Source of the DNA: Rhodobacter sp.
Lineage (GTDB): Bacteria > Pseudomonadota > Alphaproteobacteria > Rhodobacterales > Rhodobacteraceae
DNA length: 64,000 nucleotides
Assembly: GCA_030065095.1 (NCBI GenBank)
Contig: JASJDP010000029.1
Coordinates: forward strand, 1 to 64,000
Direction: 5' to 3'
A program made the translations under genes and the position numbers. The notes under the pieces are model-generated. The model was given only the letters and a program-made list of their open reading frames with translations. It was not told where the DNA came from and ran no database searches. Below are positions 53,902 to 62,108 of this stretch, piece by piece. Every line of letters begins with the position of its first letter. Position 1 is the stretch's first letter.

Positions 53902-53988
53902 TCAGAAGGCTTGGAACGACACTTCGAACAGTTCGTTGTCCGATTCCGATATGCTGGAACCGTCCCATGGGTGGTGGCCGGTCTCGGA
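53902..53988 (-). other. Coding-like 28-codon stretch directly after the M50 protease stop
   Basis: In the same frame as the M50 gene, 28 sense codons follow its TGA before the next TGA (53902). There is no start codon at the beginning. The encoded residues are acidic and serine-rich (SISESDNELFEVSFQAF at the end), and 21 of 28 codons end in G or C, as in real genes of this window. It may be the remains of a longer C-terminus, a scaffold-peptide remnant, or chance. Confidence 0.3.
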
Positions 53989-55164
53989 TCATCCCATGAA
54001 AAACCGCCACAGCAGTCGCAATCCGTGAATCACACCCAGCGCGACGACCGATAGCATCGCCAAACGTGTCAGCAGCACCAGAACCCCGAACCCGCCCAGC
54101 GGCGTGAAGAGCTCGGCCCTGCCGCCTTCGCGCAACCGCTTGCGCAGCGACCAGACGTGCCGGGTGGCGCGGGTGTAGTAACCGGGTTGTCCGATCGCTT
54201 CGGACACCAGAAGATAGGCGTCGCCCTTGTTCGTCGGGATCAGCGTCGGAACCATCGTGAAGAGCGGCAACAGCGCCGCCGACAACACAATGTCGGCCAT
54301 GGTCGGGTGTTGGATCACGTTCCACAGCACAGCGCCAAGGCCAAAGAACGACAGGTTCACCAGTGGCCCGGCGATGACCGTAAACACCTTGTCGCCATAG
54401 CCGAGAGCTGACCAGATCGCCTGATCCGGTTTTGCCCAGCCGACAAACAGCATGCGCCGCCGCCCGATGCCCACCTCACGCATCGGCACGCCCTTGGCCA
54501 TACAGGCCAATGCATGGCCAAATTCGTGCAAGGTCATCACCGTGAACCAGACAGGGTAGAACAGAAACACCCACCAGACGGTGTTCAGCAGCCGTGGAAA
54601 CTGCCCCCAAACCGCGGTCTGCTGCTGAAACGAGAGCACCCAGCCCCAGGCCACAAGCAGGCCAAGACAGGCCAAGACCCCCAAACCCGCCGGCCGCCGC
54701 AAAAAGGCCAGCAGGGGCCCAAGGCTGCGATCCGTGTCGTCCAGGTTGAAAATCACTTTGGGGGGGCGGCGTCGCGCCAATCCGTATTCGATCCCCGCAA
54801 AGGGATCGACCTTTTGCTCCGCGCCCTGACCCGCATGTACCAGAAACCCCAGGGACCGCATCTTGTCCTCGAACGTTCCGAGCGCATCCGGTTTCATCCG
54901 GCCCCCGGAGGTTGCCGCAAACGCGGTCAGAACCGCCTCTGTATCGCGCGTCCCATCATAAAGCCGCAAGAGCGTCAGCTGCCTTGGGTGCAACCGCACG
55001 CGCAGGTCGCGGTCGGGCAGGTAGACCTCGGATTTGCCATCGGGCCCGACCCCGCCCGTTTCGACAAAGCCCGCAGCCGCGAAATGCGCACTGGCCGACA
55101 CGCGTGCCAAGGTCGCCGGATCGGTCTGTCTGTCCGCCAGTGCCGTCGCACCATCCTCGGGCAT
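53989..55164 (-). CDS. Membrane M50 metalloprotease with PqqD-like domain (TglG-like candidate)
   Basis: A 391-aa protein. Residues about 45-112 look like a PqqD-type peptide-recognition domain (LHPRQLTLLRLYDGTRDTE, then LGFLVHAG). Transmembrane helices begin at about residue 160. The site-2-protease motif HEFGH (H213, E214, H217) lies in the membrane, with D315 in TNKGD as third ligand. This is suited to cleaving a modified amino acid from a carrier peptide inside the membrane. It is the last gene of the operon, and its ATG directly follows the stop of the methyltransferase gene. In the 3-thiaglutamate pathway a membrane protease releases the product; the parallel is inference. Confidence 0.82.
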   Translation of the reverse strand: MPEDGATALADRQTDPATLARVSASAHFAAAGFVETGGVGPDGKSEVYLPDRDLRVRLHPRQLTLLRLYDGTRDTEAVLTAFAATSGGRMKPDALGTFEDKMRSLGFLVHAGQGAEQKVDPFAGIEYGLARRRPPKVIFNLDDTDRSLGPLLAFLRRPAGLGVLACLGLLVAWGWVLSFQQQTAVWGQFPRLLNTVWWVFLFYPVWFTVMTLHEFGHALACMAKGVPMREVGIGRRRMLFVGWAKPDQAIWSALGYGDKVFTVIAGPLVNLSFFGLGAVLWNVIQHPTMADIVLSAALLPLFTMVPTLIPTNKGDAYLLVSEAIGQPGYYTRATRHVWSLRKRLREGGRAELFTPLGGFGVLVLLTRLAMLSVVALGVIHGLRLLWRFFMG

Positions 55165-56151
55165 TCAGCCCCCCTGCCCAACGGCGACCGCGCCCTGCGC
55201 GGCCAACTTACGCGCCGTGTCCTCGCGGATGGCAAGAAAATGCGCCGCGATCTCGTCACGGGTTCGCGTCGGCGCCTCGGATGCCGCACCAGAGGCGCGG
55301 GCAATGCAGAACACCCCGCCGGGCCGTGTCTGTCCGGACAAAAGCTCTTCGGTCACCAGTTCCGGCACCCAGCCGAACCGGGACAGGGCCGCGGGCAGGC
55401 TGTGACGGTCGAAGTAACGGCGATGCGTGTGGCTGAAACAGCCTTCGATCCTGCTGAACCCCAGCGCCCGGCCTTCGACGACGATCAGCGCATCCGGGGC
55501 GCTGGCCTGGCGGCAGATCGTCAGCACCCGCCCCAGATCGAACACGTGCTCGAGCGAGCCGGTGATGATGATCAGATCGACACTTTCCCGCGCAAGCTGC
55601 ATGTCTTCGGCATAGAGGCAATCCACCGGCAGCTTCAGCCGGTCGCGCCCGAACATGGCAAATCCCAGATCCGGGTCGGTGCCGTATACTTCCCAGCCCC
55701 GGTCCCGAAACGCCACCATCAGCCCGCCGCAGGAACATCCCACATCCAAAAGGCGCCCCGGCGCAGACAGATGGTCTGCGATGTTGCCGTACAGCTGCCG
55801 TCCGCGATGCACTTGGTCGGCAACGAACGCCTTCTCGGGCGTCGTCCGGCCGAACAGCACGGACCGGTAGTGCTTTTCATAGAAGTCGCGGTAGAACCGC
55901 TCTTCAAACCGCTCGCTGTGAAACACGTACCCGCAATCCCGGCAGCCGTGCACCGGCAGGCGCCCGAACCGGTCCTTGCCGATATCGATATCGTCCTGGA
56001 TCACCTCCAGATCTTCGCTGCCGCATATTTCGCAAGGAATGCTGAAATACCGGTAATCGTCCGCCATGCCGATATTGGCGAGGTAGCGATGCGCGTGGTC
56101 CGGCAGAGGTGCAGGCCTATTTGACACAAAGAAAGCCTTCGAAGCAGACAT
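55165..56151 (-). CDS. Class I SAM methyltransferase with N-terminal zinc ribbon
   Basis: A 328-aa methyltransferase. The N-terminal segment carries CEIC and CRDC (about residues 40-73), a zinc-binding module. The Rossmann core has LLDVGCSCGG as motif I (about residue 137) and GTDPD as the acidic residue motif. Proteins of this domain order methylate sugars or small molecules. Its start overlaps the CmoA-like gene by 35 bp; a GTG at 56127 is an alternative start with a better site. In this operon it is a candidate methyl- or carboxymethyltransferase of the peptide-bound intermediate. Confidence 0.8.
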   Translation of the reverse strand: MSASKAFFVSNRPAPLPDHAHRYLANIGMADDYRYFSIPCEICGSEDLEVIQDDIDIGKDRFGRLPVHGCRDCGYVFHSERFEERFYRDFYEKHYRSVLFGRTTPEKAFVADQVHRGRQLYGNIADHLSAPGRLLDVGCSCGGLMVAFRDRGWEVYGTDPDLGFAMFGRDRLKLPVDCLYAEDMQLARESVDLIIITGSLEHVFDLGRVLTICRQASAPDALIVVEGRALGFSRIEGCFSHTHRRYFDRHSLPAALSRFGWVPELVTEELLSGQTRPGGVFCIARASGAASEAPTRTRDEIAAHFLAIREDTARKLAAQGAVAVGQGG

Positions 56152-56842
56152 ATTTGAAGATCGACATCACATCGACGAACCCGGCACGCTTGAACAGGTC
56201 CAGGTTGCCCTGGGTCGAAAACGGTTCGAGCACGCCTTTCAGGCTCTTGGTCTTGCCCAGAATCTCGCTTGCCGAATAGCCCTGCTCCAGCTTGTAGTCG
56301 ACATAGATGCCGCTCATCATGTCCTGAAACCGGGCATCTGGGGCACGAACCTTTTCGAACACGATAAAGGCGCCTCCCCAATTCAGTGCATTGTAAATCC
56401 GGTCGACGAATTGCTGGCGTTCGCGCGGGCGGATGAACTGCATCGTGTAATAGGATACGATGAAATCTGTCGGCTCGAAGTCGAACTCCGCCGCGCTGGC
56501 ATGGGCAAACGTCAGATTGTCGTGCCCGGTCGAACTGCGCCTGGCTTCGTCGACCATCTCCTTGGCCACATCGAGCCCCACCCAATCGGTGCGCGGATAA
56601 CGTTCGGCCAGCTTCCGGGTCAGCGCCCCGGTCGAAGACCCGACCTCGTATCCGACCGAACCGGGCTGCACGAAATAGTTGCTCAGCGCCAGCGTTAGAT
56701 CATGCCCGTCCAGATAATAGGGCACAGATTTGCGCACATGGTCGTTGAACGTCTTCGGTGTGTTGCCTCCAAAGGTCCACGCCCCGTCGCCGGCTTCGAT
56801 ATCGTCACCGACGGTCGCCACCCTTTCCTTGATCGTGCCCAT
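56117..56842 (-). CDS. CmoA-like class I SAM methyltransferase
   Basis: A 241-aa methyltransferase whose layout follows CmoA, the carboxy-SAM synthase: HVRKSVPYY near the N-terminus, YFVQPGSVGYEVGSSTGALT as motif I, YYTMQFIRPRERQQ, then GYSASEI and a final FEGFLCVK. The arginine that binds the carboxylate in E. coli CmoA (R199 in SQKRS, from memory) corresponds to threonine in GKTKS, so it may be a normal methyltransferase or use a different donor. It lies 12 bp after the MFS gene. Confidence 0.78.
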   Translation of the reverse strand: MGTIKERVATVGDDIEAGDGAWTFGGNTPKTFNDHVRKSVPYYLDGHDLTLALSNYFVQPGSVGYEVGSSTGALTRKLAERYPRTDWVGLDVAKEMVDEARRSSTGHDNLTFAHASAAEFDFEPTDFIVSYYTMQFIRPRERQQFVDRIYNALNWGGAFIVFEKVRAPDARFQDMMSGIYVDYKLEQGYSASEILGKTKSLKGVLEPFSTQGNLDLFKRAGFVDVMSIFKYVCFEGFLCVK

Positions 56843-56854
56843 CCGGACGCCTCC

Positions 56855-58057
56855 CTATACACGTGCTCCTTTGGTCGCCATCCGGTGCAGCGTCCGAAAG
56901 ACGACGATGGCTGAATTCACGACTGCCAGGGCCAGAACCATCGACAGCATCGCCTCGATCCCCGACGAAACGATCAGGTTGCCCGCCACCAGCGGAAATC
57001 CGAAGACACCGACAAAATAGGCCAGCGAAAACAGAAGCAGCGATTGCGGCATCCGTCCCTCGGGCGCCTCGTTCGCGGCCAGCCCGTTGATCACCGAATA
57101 GGTCAGGCCATAACCAACGCCCAAAACCGCCGCTGCCGCCAGATAGGCCAGCGGGCTGTTCGTTACGGTCATGAACAGAATGATCGAAATCAGCGTCAGG
57201 CTCGTCAGAACCAGAAGCGAAAAAAACGGATCCTTCCTGACGACATATCCCGCCAGCAGCATCCGGCACAGAATGGCTGCCACCATGAATCCGATGAAAA
57301 ATAGCGAATAATCAAACCCGTAATACGCCGCATAGCTGGTCTGGAAACTCGACAATCCGCCGAAGATCGCGCCACCGATGCCCACCATCACAATCGAGTA
57401 GATCGCGTGTGATGCCACGACCTCGCGCGTAGCCCGCAACGATATCCGGCTGACATGCGGCACGATCTTGTCGCTGTCGATCAGCCGCTGGTGCAGCCAT
57501 AGATAAAGCGCGCCGCCGATCAGACTGGCCACAGCGGCAAACACGAAAGCCGATTCAACCGGCAGTTCCATCGCTGTTGCCACCCGCCCGATGATCGGTC
57601 CTGTGCCGATGCCGCTCATCATCGAGCCCGACAAAAGCGCAAAGAACTTCACCCGCCGCTCCGGCTCGATGATCGCTGCCACCAGAATGGGACCGAGCGT
57701 GTAGAAGGTGCCCCAGCCGATGCCCAGCACGAAGCCCATGACGATCAGGCCCAGCCCCGCGGACGAGACCAGCGCAAATCCCAGCCCGGACGCCGCCAGA
57801 AACAGTGCGGAAAGCGCCACCGCCCGGGCCGACCCAAGCATGTCGCCGATATGGCCGGACAGGATGACAAGGATCACGGTGCTGACCGTCGCAGCCGAAA
57901 TGATCAGCCCCGCCATCGCCTCGTCCCCGCCGCGCTGACCCACCAGCATCGGGATCAGAAAGGTTACCCCGTAGGCGATGGAAAGCAGGTAGCCGCCGAT
58001 GCACAGAATGGCAAATTCGCCACCGGCAACGCGGGGCTGAGAATAGGTCTCGCTCAT
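56855..58057 (-). CDS. MFS transporter
   Basis: A 400-aa major facilitator with about 12 hydrophobic helices. The loop between helices 2 and 3 has the usual GxLaDrxG-like pattern (GHIGDMLGSARAV). A basic central loop (HQRLIDSDKIVPHVSR) divides the two halves. Within this operon it is the probable exporter of the final small molecule. Its ATG overlaps the stop of the LanB-like gene by 4 bp. Confidence 0.85.
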   Translation of the reverse strand: MSETYSQPRVAGGEFAILCIGGYLLSIAYGVTFLIPMLVGQRGGDEAMAGLIISAATVSTVILVILSGHIGDMLGSARAVALSALFLAASGLGFALVSSAGLGLIVMGFVLGIGWGTFYTLGPILVAAIIEPERRVKFFALLSGSMMSGIGTGPIIGRVATAMELPVESAFVFAAVASLIGGALYLWLHQRLIDSDKIVPHVSRISLRATREVVASHAIYSIVMVGIGGAIFGGLSSFQTSYAAYYGFDYSLFFIGFMVAAILCRMLLAGYVVRKDPFFSLLVLTSLTLISIILFMTVTNSPLAYLAAAAVLGVGYGLTYSVINGLAANEAPEGRMPQSLLLFSLAYFVGVFGFPLVAGNLIVSSGIEAMLSMVLALAVVNSAIVVFRTLHRMATKGARV

Positions 58058-60291
58058 GTCTGGTCCTGTCCTGCGATGAAACTCATGCGGAATTCCGCCG
58101 TGAAGGCGCCCCTTTGATCGGCAAACAGCAGGTCGTCGCGGGCCGGCAGCATTTCCGACAGGCTGAATTCGGGCACTTTTCTACAGTGTTTGACCAGTGC
58201 ATCGACCGCCAGCGGATTCCGGAAGTCGACATAGATCGGCTTGGGCTCTTCGGGGACAACCGCGAACACGAAGCGCGGCAGCCCGGCCGTCTCTGCCCAA
58301 TTGGCAATTGCGGCAAAGCACTCCGGCGCCTCGCCGGGTCTCTCGGTCTTCGGCAGATCGGCGGTCCGGAAATTCCATTGCCGGCGCTGAAACACCACGC
58401 GGCCGACACGTAACCGCTCTCTGCGCGACCGGCCGGCCAAGTCACCGGCCAGGGCGAACAGCGCCTTGTGCAGGTGTCCTGCCATCGCGGTCAGCAGCGG
58501 TACACGAATGCTGCGCGCGGGCACGACCAGTTCGATACAGGTCGTCCCCTGTTCCACTTGGCATCCTGCCGCAGTGATCACCTTTCCGGCGTCCAGCCGC
58601 GAAGCCTGTCCGGGCAAGGTGATTTCAAGCAGGTCGGCACAGTCCGGCAGGTTGACGTTGGACCGCTGATAGGTCTCCGGCGGATCGCACATGACAGGCG
58701 TCGGGCCGGCCAGAATCCTGCCAAGATCGTCTTCGATCCCGGCATCCTTCGGCCGGAACGGTGCCGCAACATGCTGCCCGACCATGTAGATGCCCGGATG
58801 GGTTTCTCCGATCACGACCGAAAAATCGCCTGCCGCCACAGCATCGGCATCCCTGGCCATGACCATGATGTCGGGCGAGTGCACATTTCTCCATGGCAGC
58901 GTGGCAATCACGCGGTCCGGCGCCGGCAGCTGTTCGAAAAACGCTTGCAGCCCGACCGGCGCAAAGCAAAGCTCTCCTCGCTGCTCGCCGCCCAGTCCGC
59001 TGTCGGCAAATTGCTCGGCGGTGCTCCAAAGCTGCCGCAAATCGGCGCGCTGCCGCTTTACAATCGCGGAAACGACATCCCCGGCACCCGACAGCGCTTT
59101 CAGAAAAGTTAAGAACCCTGCGCTCCCGTCCGGTGCGACCGAGCCCAAAACCTCGCCGTAGGCGTCATCCAATGCCGCTGCAACCCGATCCACCAGACAG
59201 GTATAGGCCGACAGAAGCGGCGCCAGATCGCGGGTTATGCCGTCGGCGGTCGTGCGCGACAGCGTCAGATCCACCTTGCGTTGGGCATCCTCGTAGGTCG
59301 GAAACCGCCCGACATACATCGCACCCGCCTTCCGCTCCAGATCGACACCCCAACCCTGCGCCATCGCACCGACGCGGCCCAGCGTCTCGGCCCGCGCGGC
59401 ACCGGTCAGGGTTTGCGCCTCGCGGCATATCCCGGCCAGTTCGCCCAACCGGGCCGACCACGTTTCAAGGCGCGGCGAGACCCGAAACGCGCCAACGCGA
59501 TCCGCAAGCCAGTCCATCGGGTGTTTATGAACGGTGGGAACGACGATGTCGGTCACGATGACACCCTTTTCCAGCATCTTGGAGGCGAATCCCGACACCG
59601 GCAGGTCGGCCCGAATGACAGGATCTTCGGTCGCCTGGCGCCGGGCGATATCCTGTAAAAGTGCGATCTGCCCGGGTTTCAGCGCCACGCGACGATCGAC
59701 AGGCACAATCACCGCATCCGGCGTCAGCGCCACACCGCTGTTCAATCGGACCGGCAGTGCCGCCTGTACCTGGGGATCCGCGGCAATCTGATCGGCGATA
59801 CGCTGCACGAACCAGTGCTCGAAGAACACGCGCCGGTCGGCATCGGGGCGGGTGTCGATCACCTCGAAACAATCGCCCGATCCGTCCGCTGCGATCCTTC
59901 CCCAGCTCATCGGTCCGAAAAACGAACACGTGTCGTTCTTGGCGCACAGGCGCTGCATATACATCCAGTAGAGCCGCAATCTCTGACGGTTGCGGCTGTT
60001 GATCCGGCCCAGATCGCATTCGCTCAACCGTTGCACACGGTCCAGCGCATCCGGGTTCGAAAGCCCGATCGCTTCGGCGACAAGCTCATCCCGCGCCAAC
60101 CCGACAAACGCCTCCTGGCAGACCGTCAGATCGGTTGAGAACCAATCCGTCAGCGCGCCTTCGTCCTGCGGATCGACCGGGCAGGCGCAGGTCTCCAGCC
60201 AAGCCAGCGGAAACCCGGCCGAGCGCATCCAGAAGGATGCTGACGCGGTCCAGCCAAGCGCGACATGGGGTTGAAGATCCGCGTGTTTCAT
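58054..60291 (-). CDS. Short LanB-like protein, candidate peptide aminoacyl-tRNA ligase
   Basis: A 745-aa protein of the lantibiotic dehydratase N-terminal (tRNA-dependent glutamylation) family. The segment RLYWMYMQRLCAKNDTCSFF followed by GPMSWG corresponds to the conserved SR-x-TPFG region of LanB proteins. The separate glutamate-elimination domain (about 300 residues) of full LanB is missing, and no gene for it lies nearby. Short LanB proteins of this kind add an amino acid from charged tRNA to the C-terminus of a carrier peptide (PEARL, for example TglB). It lies between the MNIO partner (6 bp) and the MFS gene (overlap), in one operon. Confidence 0.78.
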   Translation of the reverse strand: MKHADLQPHVALGWTASASFWMRSAGFPLAWLETCACPVDPQDEGALTDWFSTDLTVCQEAFVGLARDELVAEAIGLSNPDALDRVQRLSECDLGRINSRNRQRLRLYWMYMQRLCAKNDTCSFFGPMSWGRIAADGSGDCFEVIDTRPDADRRVFFEHWFVQRIADQIAADPQVQAALPVRLNSGVALTPDAVIVPVDRRVALKPGQIALLQDIARRQATEDPVIRADLPVSGFASKMLEKGVIVTDIVVPTVHKHPMDWLADRVGAFRVSPRLETWSARLGELAGICREAQTLTGAARAETLGRVGAMAQGWGVDLERKAGAMYVGRFPTYEDAQRKVDLTLSRTTADGITRDLAPLLSAYTCLVDRVAAALDDAYGEVLGSVAPDGSAGFLTFLKALSGAGDVVSAIVKRQRADLRQLWSTAEQFADSGLGGEQRGELCFAPVGLQAFFEQLPAPDRVIATLPWRNVHSPDIMVMARDADAVAAGDFSVVIGETHPGIYMVGQHVAAPFRPKDAGIEDDLGRILAGPTPVMCDPPETYQRSNVNLPDCADLLEITLPGQASRLDAGKVITAAGCQVEQGTTCIELVVPARSIRVPLLTAMAGHLHKALFALAGDLAGRSRRERLRVGRVVFQRRQWNFRTADLPKTERPGEAPECFAAIANWAETAGLPRFVFAVVPEEPKPIYVDFRNPLAVDALVKHCRKVPEFSLSEMLPARDDLLFADQRGAFTAEFRMSFIAGQDQT

Positions 60292-60297
60292 TCCGTC

Positions 60298-61134
60298 TCA
60301 ACCGCTCAACGCGACAGCCCGGATCTTGGCAAACTTGGCATAGGATCCGATATTTTCACGGACGAAGTCCTGCGTCACCGTGCCCGTGGCCAGCCGCGCG
60401 GCCGCGTCGAAATCGGCCGCCTGTATGCGTGCAAACCTGTGTTTCTGCGTGGGATCCGGCAGATATGCCGCAAAAAAACAGACCTCCTTCGGAAGGTCGG
60501 GCAACGCCGCGGCGGATGTGCCTTTCGCCGCGAATAGCGGCGCGATGTCGAATTCGGTTGCAACCGTGCGCGCGCGCCCGGTCCAGACCGGCATCCGGCC
60601 CTTCTCCAGCCCTGCAAGAATGGCAGCCCGATCGGGCACCGGCTCGTCCCAGACGCGTTCATCCAGATCGGCTGCAGCGCGCAAGACCTCGACCGCGGCG
60701 GTTTCGAGCTTTGCCACCGACGCCAGCGGTGCAATGTCCGCGCCGAACCGGCTCTGCCGCAACCAGGCCAGGATTTTCGCACACAGCCGGTAGACGAACG
60801 GCCCGTCGTCCAGCCAGCCGGTGTCATCATAATAGGCCTCGGCCACTTCGCGGATGTCGCAGCCGTGGGCAAGCAGAACACGATGCGTCAACGGAGCCCC
60901 CAACTCGACGGCGTTGATGAACGCGCTGACAACCCGGAACCGGTAGGAGGTCACAAACCATTCGGCATCCTTGAAATGGGCCTGATAATAGCGCGCGACC
61001 TCTGCCTCCTCGCCGGCAAATCCGGTCTTTGCCAGATCGTCGTCCAGCGTGCCGTTCCGAAGCGTGGCCTGCAAGTCCGGTTCCTGTAGGATCCTGCGCC
61101 AGACATTCCATGTGGTTTCCGCGGCCAGGCTCAT
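60298..61134 (-). CDS. Probable partner protein of the MNIO enzyme
   Basis: A 278-aa protein without a recognised catalytic motif. It starts with aromatic residues (WNVWRRILQEPDL) and is largely helical, with RYYQAHFKDAEWFVTSYRFR. DUF692/MNIO enzymes nearly always need such a small partner that binds the peptide substrate, as in TglH-TglI or MbnB-MbnC. Its ATG overlaps the stop of the MNIO gene by 4 bp, which supports a one-to-one complex. The assignment rests mostly on context. Confidence 0.6.
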   Translation of the reverse strand: MSLAAETTWNVWRRILQEPDLQATLRNGTLDDDLAKTGFAGEEAEVARYYQAHFKDAEWFVTSYRFRVVSAFINAVELGAPLTHRVLLAHGCDIREVAEAYYDDTGWLDDGPFVYRLCAKILAWLRQSRFGADIAPLASVAKLETAAVEVLRAAADLDERVWDEPVPDRAAILAGLEKGRMPVWTGRARTVATEFDIAPLFAAKGTSAAALPDLPKEVCFFAAYLPDPTQKHRFARIQAADFDAAARLATGTVTQDFVRENIGSYAKFAKIRAVALSG

Positions 61135-62108
61135 GCGACGGTCTCCAGCACCTGCTTTCGCGTGCTGAACCGGCTTTCCGGACCATATGCCTTGTCCCAG
61201 ATCGACATGGCGATCTCGAGATCGCGCATGATGAAGTCCTTGTCACCCTCCTCGCCCATGATCCGGGTATCGGGGTGATGCGCCTGCCCTTGGTATTCCA
61301 GAAAAACGCCACCCGGACGGCTGCGCGCCAGGACGTATTCCAGCATCTGCCAGACCTCGTCGGGAACCGGGCTGTCGTGCCAGTCGTGATACACGCCCTC
61401 ATGCCAGCTTCCACCCGCCACATGGATGCTGACAATCCGATCAAGCGGGATCGTGTTCAGATAGTTCCGGGCCGAAAACCCATCCAGATTGATCGAGTTG
61501 GCGTAGATATTGTGCAGATCGACATGCAGATAAGTCCCGGATTTCTCGACCAGTCGGGCCAGAAATTCGGCCTCCTCCATCTCGCCACCCGGGCACGGCA
61601 GGTAGTAGGCCGCGTTTTCATGCGCCAGCGGCATGCCGTAATACTCCTGCAAGCGCCGGGCCCGATCGGCCAGCCGGTCAATTTCCGCGTGCGAAAATTG
61701 TACCGGGCTGCTCCAGATATCGAGCCAGGAGTCGTCTCCATAGAACATGTGATTGGCCACCCAGGGCGAGTTCAGCTTTTTAGCCAGTGGCACATGGCGG
61801 CGCACCGCCGGCGTCTCCTCCAGCGGGCCGAAACCGAAATCGCAACCATAGTTGGAATGGGCCACCAACGGGCATTTCCGGGCCAGGTCCTGCATCCGTT
61901 CGGCAAATCCCGGCAACATCAGATACGGCCCGTCGAGCGCACCCATGATGGAATCCAGCAGCACTTCGAACGCATCTACGTCACACTCATCAAACGGAAA
62001 CCAGTCGAGGATTTCCGGGTTGTACTGAATGCCGATGCCCAACGGTTCCACGACCGGTGCCGGCTGCCGGGCGACAGCGGTTCGCGTCATATCCAGGTCG
62101 ATGCTCAT
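61131..62108 (-). CDS. DUF692 / MNIO multinuclear iron oxidative enzyme
   Basis: A 325-aa TIM-barrel metalloenzyme of the DUF692 family. The start LGIGIQYNPEILDW is typical. Likely iron ligands are H84, H120, E164 (HENAAYY), D197/N200 (DLHNIY), H229 (IHVAGG), D242 and H244 (DWHDSP) and E271. Such enzymes oxidatively rearrange cysteine residues or other side chains in carrier peptides (MbnB, TglH). ATG 62108 overlaps the decarboxylase stop (ATGA). A frame extending to 62204 lies inside the decarboxylase gene and is rejected. Confidence 0.85.
   Translation of the reverse strand: MSIDLDMTRTAVARQPAPVVEPLGIGIQYNPEILDWFPFDECDVDAFEVLLDSIMGALDGPYLMLPGFAERMQDLARKCPLVAHSNYGCDFGFGPLEETPAVRRHVPLAKKLNSPWVANHMFYGDDSWLDIWSSPVQFSHAEIDRLADRARRLQEYYGMPLAHENAAYYLPCPGGEMEEAEFLARLVEKSGTYLHVDLHNIYANSINLDGFSARNYLNTIPLDRIVSIHVAGGSWHEGVYHDWHDSPVPDEVWQMLEYVLARSRPGGVFLEYQGQAHHPDTRIMGEEGDKDFIMRDLEIAMSIWDKAYGPESRFSTRKQVLETVA

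Noticed and set aside
54514-56124. 536-codon plus-strand frame across the M50 and methyltransferase genes
   Set aside because: It is opposite two genes with clear catalytic motifs; its own composition (Arg, Gln, His, Pro) is typical of antisense frames.
58054-60291. Classical lanthipeptide cluster based on the LanB-like gene
   Set aside because: No elimination domain, no LanC cyclase, no Ser/Thr/Cys-rich precursor and no peptidase-containing ABC exporter are present. The neighbours fit a scaffold-peptide route better.
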